Below are positions 14,961-20,216 of a stretch of DNA of 20,216 nucleotides, piece by piece (within the stretch, counting starts at the first letter, position 1; every line of letters begins with the position of its first letter). The notes beneath the pieces were generated by a model that worked only from the letters and a program-made list of their open reading frames with translations, was not told the DNA's origin and did no database searches. Source of the DNA: VFMC01 sp037130535 (GTDB taxonomy: Bacteria; Actinomycetota; Acidimicrobiia; Acidimicrobiales; Ilumatobacteraceae). Location: the NCBI GenBank assembly GCA_037130535.1, contig JBAXSU010000042.1, positions 1 to 20,216 on the forward strand, in the 5' to 3' direction. The position numbers and the translations under genes are program-made.

Positions 14961-15542
14961 ATGGCCGACCAGCAGGCGTTTGCCGCAGCAGCGATGCAGT
15001 ACGCACCGCAGTTGTACAACGCAGCGCTGCGCATGACCCGCAACCGGGCCGACGCAGAAGACCTGGTGCAGGAGGCCTACCTGCGCGCCTATCGCAGCTA
15101 CGGCACCTTCGAAACGGGCACCAATCTGCGCGCGTGGTTGTTCCGCATCCTCACCAACACGTTCATCAACACCTACCGGGCGAAACAGCGTCGGCCGCAG
15201 GAGACCGACCTCGGCGACATGGAGGATCTCTACCTGTACCGCCGCATCGGGCAGGTGAACCCGGCATCGGTCAGCGCCGAGGACCAGTTGCTCGACCTCT
15301 TCACCGACGACGAGGTGAAGGCGGCGCTCGAAGAGCTGCCCGAAGCCTTCCGCCTGCCGGTGCTGCTGGCCGATGTGGAGGAGTTCTCGTACAAAGAGAT
15401 CGCCGAGATGCTCGACATCCCCATCGGCACCGTGATGTCACGCCTCCATCGGGGAAGAAAGGCGATGCACAAGCGGTTGTTCGACTTCGCACAGGAGCGC
15501 GGCCTCGTCGTGCCGAGCCAATCCGAAACGACCGAGACATGA
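14961..15542 (+). CDS. sigR: ECF RNA polymerase sigma factor, SigR/SigH-like
   Basis: This 193-residue group IV sigma factor redirects RNA polymerase to stress promoters. Region 2 spans roughly residues 14-75 (ALRMTRNRADAEDLVQEAYL, then NLRAWLFRILTNTFINTYR), covering core binding and -10 melting. Region 4 spans about 115-175 (LEELPEAFRLPVLLADVEEF, then a helix-turn-helix EIAEMLDIPIGTVMSRLHRG), which reads the -35. The sequence and the adjacent zinc anti-sigma gene match the SigR/RsrA (SigH/RshA) thiol-oxidative stress system of actinobacteria. The gene is 12 nt upstream of rsrA. The exact regulon cannot be read from this window. Confidence 0.9.
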   Translation: MADQQAFAAAAMQYAPQLYNAALRMTRNRADAEDLVQEAYLRAYRSYGTFETGTNLRAWLFRILTNTFINTYRAKQRRPQETDLGDMEDLYLYRRIGQVNPASVSAEDQLLDLFTDDEVKAALEELPEAFRLPVLLADVEEFSYKEIAEMLDIPIGTVMSRLHRGRKAMHKRLFDFAQERGLVVPSQSETTET

Positions 15543-15554
15543 ACGAATCCACCG

Positions 15555-15809
15555 ATGGCTGACTGCAACCAGACCCTGAACGAACTGTTCACGTTCCTCG
15601 ACGGCGAACTCGCCGACGACACCCGTAGCCAGGTGCTCGAGCACCTGATGGTGTGCACCGACTGCCAGGGTGCGTTCGAGTTCCACCACGAACTGAAGTC
15701 GGCCGTGTCGCGCAAGTGCCGCAGCGACGAGATGCCGGCCGGCCTGATGGAGAAGATCGAGGCCTGTTTCGGCGACGACTTCGCCGCCGGTCTCGACAGC
15801 GCTCCCTGA
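15555..15809 (+). CDS. rsrA: Zinc-binding anti-sigma factor, RsrA-like
   Basis: This 84-residue protein should bind and silence the sigma factor encoded just upstream, and release it when its thiols are oxidised. The ZAS signature H-x3-C-x2-C is intact (His30, Cys34, Cys37). Cys4 in DCNQTLNELFTFLD aligns with Cys11 of Streptomyces RsrA, one partner of the trigger disulfide, and Cys55 aligns with the C61/C62 pair. Compared with the Streptomyces protein, the N-terminus is shorter and lacks residues equivalent to Cys3 and His7. The ATG at 15555 is the only sensible start. It lies 12 nt after the sigma stop, so the two are cotranscribed. Confidence 0.9.
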   Translation: MADCNQTLNELFTFLDGELADDTRSQVLEHLMVCTDCQGAFEFHHELKSAVSRKCRSDEMPAGLMEKIEACFGDDFAAGLDSAP

Positions 15810-15861
15810 CCTCGCCACCACGACGGTCGCCAGGAATGGCAGGAGCAAGGCTTGGGCTGGC

Positions 15862-15867
15862 TACGCT
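15862..15867 (+). promoter_or_regulatory. TANNNT -10-like element for the small membrane protein gene
   Basis: TACGCT ends 6 nt before ATG 15874, the leaderless spacing seen elsewhere in this window. No Shine-Dalgarno sequence is present. Confidence 0.4.
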
Positions 15868-15873
15868 GGCGGC

Positions 15874-16020
15874 ATGTTCGCTGCAAACATCTGGCACTGG
15901 TGGCTCGGCGTGCTCCTCGCCCTCGGGAGCGCCGCGGCAGTGCTGGCCCTCGTGGCCGGATACCTGAAGAGCGTCACCTCCCAGCGCTACCCGGGCAAGC
16001 GCTTCCGCAGCGAGGACTGA
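15874..16020 (+). CDS. 48-residue single-pass membrane protein
   Basis: The frame encodes 48 residues. It opens with MFAANIWHWW, followed by a clear transmembrane helix of about 20 residues (LGVLLALGSAAAVLALVAGY). It ends in a basic tail (KSVTSQRYPGKRFRSED). By the positive-inside rule the tail faces the cytosol. It begins 6 nt after TACGCT and stops 7 nt before the tilS start, so it is probably cotranscribed with tilS. I do not recognise a family function. It could be a membrane anchor or a regulator of a neighbouring complex. Its codon pattern (strong G/C at third positions) supports real coding. Confidence 0.7.
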   Translation: MFAANIWHWWLGVLLALGSAAAVLALVAGYLKSVTSQRYPGKRFRSED

Positions 16021-16027
16021 CCACCGC

Positions 16028-16951
16028 GTGGATGCCGCGTCGGCCCGCTTCACGGGCGCCGCGGCCGAACGCATCGCTGGATTGCTCGCCCGGTGCACCT
16101 TCCCCCCACCGGGCACCGCGGTCACGTGTGCCGTCTCCGGCGGCGCCGACTCCACGGCGCTCGCCCTGCTGGCCGTCGAAGCAGGTTGCGTTGTCGCCAT
16201 CGCCCATGTCGATCACGGGCTGCGCCCCGGATCGGCCGATGATGCTGCGCTCGTGCTGCGCACGGCCGCTGTCCTCGGCGTGCCCTGCGCCGTGCACACG
16301 GTGGCCGTGGGCGATGGCCCCAACCTCGAGGCGCGTGCCCGGGCGGCGCGCTATGCCGTGCTGCCCGCCGACGTACTCACCGGGCACACCGCCGACGACC
16401 AGGCCGAGACCGTGCTCATCAACCTGTTGCGCGGTGCAGCAGCGAGCGGTCTGGCCGGTATGCGGCCCGGACCCACGCGGCCGCTCCTGGGGTTGCGCCG
16501 CGCCGACACTGTGGAGGTGTGCCGGCTCGCCGGGATGGCCACGGCCGACGACGAGTCGAATACCGATCCACGATTCGTGCGCAACCGCGTGCGCCACGAG
16601 GTGCTGCCACAGCTGGCCGATGTGGCCGCTCGCGACCTGGTTCCCGTCCTCACCCGACAGGCCGACCTCCTCCGCGCCGACGATGACCTGCTCGACACCC
16701 TTGCCGCCACGCTCGACCCCACCGACGCCCGGCAACTCGCCGCTGCACCGCCACCGCTGGCCCGACGCGCCGTGCGCCGCTGGCTCACCGGCCTCGACCA
16801 GGCCGGGCACCCACCCGATCTGGCCACCGTCGAGCGAGTGCTGGCGGTCGCCCGAGGCGAATCAACGGCATGTGATGTGGCGGGAGGACACCGTGTGGCC
16901 CGTTCCAGGCAACGATTGTCACTGATAACGCACGACAGGCCGTTCGCCTGA
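16028..16951 (+). CDS. tilS: tRNA(Ile)-lysidine synthase
   Basis: This 307-residue ATP-dependent enzyme adds lysine to C34 of tRNA-Ile(CAU), so that the tRNA reads AUA and is charged with Ile. The PP-loop SGGADST is at residues 37-43. It is followed by the family features AHVDHGLRPGSADD, then NLEARARAARYAVL and GHTADDQAET. The NRVRHEVLP segment further on is also typical. It ends after the synthase core plus a short helical part and lacks the full C-terminal domains of the E. coli enzyme (about 430 residues), as is common in actinobacteria. The GTG start at 16028 is 7 nt after the small membrane-protein gene. Confidence 0.94.
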   Translation: MDAASARFTGAAAERIAGLLARCTFPPPGTAVTCAVSGGADSTALALLAVEAGCVVAIAHVDHGLRPGSADDAALVLRTAAVLGVPCAVHTVAVGDGPNLEARARAARYAVLPADVLTGHTADDQAETVLINLLRGAAASGLAGMRPGPTRPLLGLRRADTVEVCRLAGMATADDESNTDPRFVRNRVRHEVLPQLADVAARDLVPVLTRQADLLRADDDLLDTLAATLDPTDARQLAAAPPPLARRAVRRWLTGLDQAGHPPDLATVERVLAVARGESTACDVAGGHRVARSRQRLSLITHDRPFA

Positions 16952-16979
16952 CCCGATCGGGGCCACGGCCGTATAGCCT
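16948..16979 (+). promoter_or_regulatory. Candidate promoter of the phosphatase-like gene
   Basis: CTGACC (16948-16953) and TATAGC (16972-16977) are 18 nt apart; the overlapping TAGCCT (16974-16979) also fits TANNNT. The leader before ATG 17015 would be about 30 nt. No strong ribosome site is seen. Confidence 0.4.
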
Positions 16980-17014
16980 GGCCACGCTTTGTCAGTCCGA
17001 CCGTAGAGCAGCAG

Positions 17015-17524
17015 ATGCCACCTCGCCTTCGCGGGAAGTGGGCCCTCGGGATCACCCCTCGCAACTTCACCTGGATCATGAAGGACAAGCTCGCCCTGTG
17101 CGAGCGTCCTGGCGGCTACGGCGACAACCATCGTCGCGTTCGTCGGCAGGAAGAGATCATCTGGCTGCGCGAGAACGGGTTCGGGTGCCTCATCAGCATC
17201 ATCCCGGCGCCGCACAACCTGCACAACTACGACGAACTCTCACTGCCGTACCGCCACCGACCCTTCACGGGCCTCGACGATCTGGGCGAGTGGCTGCGCG
17301 CGTTCTACATCGAGCTGAACGACCTGCTCGGTTCGGGCGTAAAGGTGATCGTGCACAGCGAGCACCTCGACGACCGCATCGTCGGCATCATGGGCGGCTA
17401 CATCCGCTGGAGCGGGCTGGTCGACGACCCATCACAGGCGATCACCGTGATCGAACGCATCGCCGGGCGTCCGCTCGACCCCTTCGGGCGCGAGGTCATG
17501 CTGATGGCCGCCGACCTGCGCTGA
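17015..17524 (+). CDS. Dual-specificity-phosphatase-like protein lacking the catalytic cysteine
   Basis: This 169-residue protein resembles small dual-specificity phosphatases. NFTWIMKDKLALCERPGG (17-34) is the usual opening strand. EEIIWLRENGFGCLISIIP is the helix and strand before the acid loop. YRHRPFTGLDD (79-89) contains the candidate general-acid Asp. KVIVHSEHLDDRIVGIMGGY (110-129) is the P-loop. There the expected HCx5R reads His114-Ser115-x5-Arg121, so the nucleophilic Cys is Ser (codon AGC, 17357-17359). Cys-to-Ser proteins such as STYX bind phosphate but do not hydrolyse it. It may therefore be a phospho-binding pseudophosphatase, or use another chemistry. It follows tilS and is convergent with the M23 peptidase gene (12 nt apart). 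Confidence 0.75.
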   Translation: MPPRLRGKWALGITPRNFTWIMKDKLALCERPGGYGDNHRRVRRQEEIIWLRENGFGCLISIIPAPHNLHNYDELSLPYRHRPFTGLDDLGEWLRAFYIELNDLLGSGVKVIVHSEHLDDRIVGIMGGYIRWSGLVDDPSQAITVIERIAGRPLDPFGREVMLMAADLR

Positions 17525-17536
17525 ACCGCTCGCCGC

Positions 17537-19588
17537 TCAGCCCGCAGCGATCACGTCGACGATGATGTCGACCGGCTGGATCGACGAGACGCACACCGCA
17601 CCGGCACCGAGCCGTACTGCGACCATCTCGCTCGACACCCGCTGTGCCGACTGAGCCGACACCGACCCGGAGCTTCGGCCTTCGCCACAGGGCACCACGA
17701 ACACACTGGTCGCCTTCTCACCGCTGACGGTGGTGAGCGACAGCACCGCCGTGGTGGCCCAGCTCGACACACCCCCGACACCAGCGACGGGCACCGTCAC
17801 CGGCGACAACCACACCTTCGAGCCTATGTTCCGCGAGTCGTAGATGCGCACCGGATCGACCGCCGTCGGCACGGTGGCACCGGCCCAGGCTGCAGTGACG
17901 TCGACGATGACATCGGTGTCGACCGTACTGCTGAGGCACCAGCCCGAGGGACTCACCCGCATCGTCATCGAGAACGACGAGATGGCGTCGCCGGTGAAGG
18001 GTGTCTGCCATGGGCCCTGCCCGCAGAAGCCGAGCGACAGCGTGCCAGGGGCACCAGGGTTCACCACCGTGATCGAGGCAGTGAGCGCCTGAGTGCCGTC
18101 GGCCACGCCGAGCATGGCGGGCGTGAGCGTGAGGGTGGATCCGGCGGTCAGACGAGCAGTGTTGCGGGTGTCGACGACTCGACTGGCGCTGACGGGTTGC
18201 ACACCGACACCTGTCGCGGCCTGTGCGGCGAGCACCTCTACCTTCACGTCGGCAGCGGTGCTGACGAGCAGGCAGATACTGCCGTTCACCACCTCGACCA
18301 CCGAGGTGCCGACCGACGTCTCGCCGACGCCGTAGCTCACCTGCGATACGCCGGGGGCAGCCGGAAGGTCGCACGGGTAGGTGGCCAGGTAGCCGGGCAG
18401 ACCGGCGCTCTTGGCCGTCAGGCGCACGATGACGCCCTGCGTGCCTGCTGGCACGCCGGCCAACTGGTCGACCCTGATCTTCTGGCGGCTCTGACCGGCC
18501 ATCGGAACGGCACCCCAGGCCGAGTCATAAGCGGTCTTCGGGGCAATGAACTGCCACCTCGTGCCCGCCGCGGGCGTGAGGGGCGCGGGCGTTGTGAGAG
18601 CAGGCACAGTGAGGGCAGGCACGGTGGGGGCAGGCACGGTGGGGGCCTGTGTCGACGGAGGCGGCCCGGTGGTGACCGGCGGCATGATGGGCGGGCTCAC
18701 GCCATCGGGCTGAGGCAATGGCTCAGTCACCCGACACGCATCGACCGCACGGATCGAGGCCGTCGGGTTGATGGCCTTGCCTCCGTAGGGGTGGATCTCG
18801 AAATGGAGGTGCGGCGACGACGCGTTGCCCGTGCGGCCGACCCAACCGATCACCTGCCCGGCCTTCACTCGCGACCCCACCTGCAGGCCAGGAGCGAAGG
18901 CAGCGAGGTGGGCGTAGAAGAAGTACGTGCCATCGTCGGCGGTGAGCCACCAGGCATTGCCCGACAGCGAACCCGGCCGGTCGAGGCTCTGTCGGGTGAG
19001 AGTGCCGTCGGTGACGGCATAGAGGTACTGGCCCGAACGAGCGATGAGATCGACACCCTCATGCTTGCGACCCCCGCCGCGCGGCGCCTGCCAGGTGTCG
19101 GTGTACCAGCACGGACCCTGCGCGGGGAAGGCCGCCATCTCGACGAGGACGGGGGGCACCGTGGTGGTAGGAGAGGGCACGGTGCTGGTGGGCGAACCCG
19201 GAACCGTTGTGGCCGGAACCGTGGTGGCCGGAACCGTGGTGCTGGGCACCGCCCCGGCGGGCAGGCAGATGGTGGTGCCGACGTACATGGGTGTCGCCTG
19301 TACGGCGGCGTTGATGCTGAGCAGTGCGTCCATCGACACGCCCACCTTGCGGGCCACACCCCACCAGCTGTCACCCGCGGCGACGACATACGGGTTGGTG
19401 CAGGCGGGTGACCTGCGGGGTGCCGCTGCCGTTGCGGAGGCGGAGCCGTTGTCGTTTCCGGCGTACGCCGTGACGGCAAACGTGCCTACCGCCAACTGCA
19501 GCGTCAGGCCGAGCGAGGCCGCCCGCCGATGCCATCGAAGACCCGTCGACCGGTGTTCTTGATGATTGCCCGACAGTTCCATGACCAC
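17537..19588 (-). CDS. Secreted LysM and M23-family metallopeptidase with three C-terminal repeats
   Basis: This 683-residue exported protein probably cuts or remodels peptidoglycan. A signal peptide ends near AYA-GN (about residue 43). A LysM domain (63-110, with one Cys near each end) binds glycan. A Thr-Val-Pro linker (116-146) leads to an M23 domain with zinc ligands His176 and Asp180 (HEGVD) and His262 in the HLH motif (260-262), plus His227 in YAHL. A second Pro/Thr linker (about 295-342) precedes three related units of about 105 residues (345-456, 465-568, 577-683), each with two Cys; two carry RxxDxRN. GTG 19588 is preferred because AGGAGG (19600-19595) is 6 nt upstream; ATG 19582 is 12 nt away. 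The open frame up to 20200 runs antisense to the epimerase gene and was rejected. Confidence 0.88.
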   Translation of the reverse strand: MVMELSGNHQEHRSTGLRWHRRAASLGLTLQLAVGTFAVTAYAGNDNGSASATAAAPRRSPACTNPYVVAAGDSWWGVARKVGVSMDALLSINAAVQATPMYVGTTICLPAGAVPSTTVPATTVPATTVPGSPTSTVPSPTTTVPPVLVEMAAFPAQGPCWYTDTWQAPRGGGRKHEGVDLIARSGQYLYAVTDGTLTRQSLDRPGSLSGNAWWLTADDGTYFFYAHLAAFAPGLQVGSRVKAGQVIGWVGRTGNASSPHLHFEIHPYGGKAINPTASIRAVDACRVTEPLPQPDGVSPPIMPPVTTGPPPSTQAPTVPAPTVPALTVPALTTPAPLTPAAGTRWQFIAPKTAYDSAWGAVPMAGQSRQKIRVDQLAGVPAGTQGVIVRLTAKSAGLPGYLATYPCDLPAAPGVSQVSYGVGETSVGTSVVEVVNGSICLLVSTAADVKVEVLAAQAATGVGVQPVSASRVVDTRNTARLTAGSTLTLTPAMLGVADGTQALTASITVVNPGAPGTLSLGFCGQGPWQTPFTGDAISSFSMTMRVSPSGWCLSSTVDTDVIVDVTAAWAGATVPTAVDPVRIYDSRNIGSKVWLSPVTVPVAGVGGVSSWATTAVLSLTTVSGEKATSVFVVPCGEGRSSGSVSAQSAQRVSSEMVAVRLGAGAVCVSSIQPVDIIVDVIAAG
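18603..18647 (-). repeat. 15-bp in-frame tandem repeat in the second Pro/Thr linker
   Basis: GGCAC(A/G)GT recurs at 15-nt spacing (18603, 18618, 18633 on the plus strand) and encodes repeated APTVP/ALTVP on the minus strand. Copy-number change would alter linker length in frame. Confidence 0.75.
19200..19244 (-). repeat. 15-bp in-frame tandem repeat in the LysM-M23 linker
   Basis: GGAACC recurs at 19200, 19215 and 19230 (plus-strand coordinates), three near-identical 15-bp units encoding TTVPA/TTVPG. It is the same kind of linker repeat as the one at 18603-18647 but with a different DNA sequence. Confidence 0.8.
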
Positions 19589-19832
19589 GGCCGACCTCCT
19601 CTCCGTTCTCGCCTTGCAAGGGGGTATCGGAGGGGTCGTGCGGGGGCTTGTGCCGCGACAGCGCTTCTTGAGGAAAGCCTGAACACACCTCACCCAGGGC
19701 GCGACGGGCGGGCTGGATGCTTGACGACCGGCAGACACATCCCCTGACAGACGTCCTGCACGGAACGCCCGGTGACACCCCTTCGACCCGGCGTGCACGG
19801 GTCGTGGTACTGCCGATCCGACCGACCAGGGA

Positions 19833-19838
19833 TAGGGT
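19833..19838 (+). promoter_or_regulatory. TAGGGT -10-like element for the epimerase gene
   Basis: TAGGGT (in GATAGGGT, 19831-19838) ends 6 nt before ATG 19845. No Shine-Dalgarno sequence is present. The rest of the 256-bp gap towards the divergent peptidase holds a 10-bp palindrome CCTTGCAAGG (19612-19621) and nothing else I can assign. Confidence 0.5.
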
Positions 19839-19844
19839 GATCGG

Positions 19845-20216
19845 ATGCGGGGCCAACGGCTACTCGTGAGCGGGATGGGGGGCGAGCTGGGCTCGCTCGT
19901 CGCATCCATGCTCGAAGCCGAACCGTGGGTTGGTGCGCTGATGGGGATCGACATCGATCCGCCGCGTCGGCGACTGCGACGCGCCGAGTTCCACCGCATC
20001 GAACCAACCGACCGCGACCGCATCGTCGACGTGGTCACCACGTTCGATCCGCACGTCCTCGTCCATCTTGCGGTCTGGGAACCCGATGCCCGCGTCGGTA
20101 CCGACCTCGCCCGGTCGTTCACCGACACCGCTGCCACCGCCTTCATCGGTGCTGCCGCCGAATGTCGCTCGCTCGAGAGCATCGTGGTGCGCAGCGGCAT
20201 CGAGTTGTACGGCCGC
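19845..20216 (+). CDS. NAD-dependent epimerase/dehydratase, N-terminal fragment
   Basis: The frame is open from ATG 19845 to the end of the window (124 codons), so the gene continues beyond it. The N-terminus RLLVSGMGGELGSLVASMLE holds the Gly-rich GxxGxxG dinucleotide-binding motif of extended short-chain dehydrogenases. An acidic residue in the IDIDPP segment at the end of the second strand suggests preference for NAD over NADP. FDPHVLVHLAVWEPD matches the strand carrying the conserved His-Leu-Ala, and VVRSGIELYGR resembles the Ser and SxxxVYG segment of sugar-nucleotide epimerases. The substrate cannot be judged without the C-terminal part. It is divergent from the M23 peptidase. Confidence 0.8.
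   Translation, partial: MRGQRLLVSGMGGELGSLVASMLEAEPWVGALMGIDIDPPRRRLRRAEFHRIEPTDRDRIVDVVTTFDPHVLVHLAVWEPDARVGTDLARSFTDTAATAFIGAAAECRSLESIVVRSGIELYGR

Noticed and set aside
15539..15562. A 7-codon ATG frame overlapping the sigma factor stop (ATGA)
   Set aside because: It ends within the rsrA start region and is out of frame with it. It could in principle aid coupling, but nothing supports it beyond the overlap.
19589..19844. A possible c-di-AMP (ydaO-type) riboswitch before the secreted peptidase
   Set aside because: Cell-wall hydrolase genes in actinobacteria are often controlled this way, but I could not find the conserved ydaO sequence blocks in the minus-strand leader. A covariance-model scan would be needed to revive this.
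19589..20200. Upstream extension of the peptidase frame to 20200
   Set aside because: It runs antisense to the epimerase gene, would bury the signal peptide about 200 residues inside the protein, and ignores the AGGAGG site next to GTG 19588.

Overview
The window is about 20 kb of dense, high-GC chromosome with coding on both strands and no gap above 300 bases. It looks like an actinobacterium, most likely class Acidimicrobiia (Ilumatobacter-like). This is inferred from the topA-tmk-holB gene order, a SigR/RsrA-type sigma/anti-sigma pair, a MmpL-type exporter, and secreted proteins with Thr/Ala/Glu or Thr-Val-Pro linkers. No mobile element, CRISPR array or prophage was seen; the content is mostly housekeeping.

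Layout, left to right. (1) 1-468: the 3' end of an MMPL-family exporter. (2) 595-4707: a four-gene ABC importer operon (lipoprotein binding protein, two permeases, ATPase), with a very strong hairpin just after the start of the first permease gene. (3) 4791-9221: topA, tmk and holB, a DNA topology, dTTP supply and clamp-loader group. (4) 9260-10882 on the minus strand: a large DUF2142-like membrane protein, convergent with holB and divergent from a PNPOx-like flavin/F420 split-barrel protein (10990-11478). (5) 11514-12433: tRNA-Thr(CGT) followed at once by arfB and an Hsp15-type S4 gene, which overlap each other by 4 nt. This is a compact ribosome-rescue unit. (6) 12506-14933: a medium-chain dehydrogenase facing a convergent alpha/beta hydrolase (shared hairpin at their 3' ends), and a MarR regulator divergent from the hydrolase. 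(7) 14961-16951: a SigR-like sigma factor, its zinc anti-sigma factor, a 48-residue membrane protein and tilS. (8) 17015-17524: a dual-specificity-phosphatase-like protein whose catalytic Cys is Ser. (9) 17537-19588 on the minus strand: a secreted LysM plus M23 peptidase with three related C-terminal repeats. (10) 19845-20216: the start of an NAD-dependent epimerase, cut by the window end.

Two themes stand out. First, many transcription-unit starts carry a TANNNT -10-like hexamer (often TAGGGT) ending exactly 6-7 nt before the start codon, which predicts leaderless mRNAs. Genes inside operons instead overlap their neighbour or carry a Shine-Dalgarno sequence. The pattern also settles several start codons. 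Second, the most promising biology is the tRNA-arfB-hslR unit and the HSx5R pseudophosphatase.
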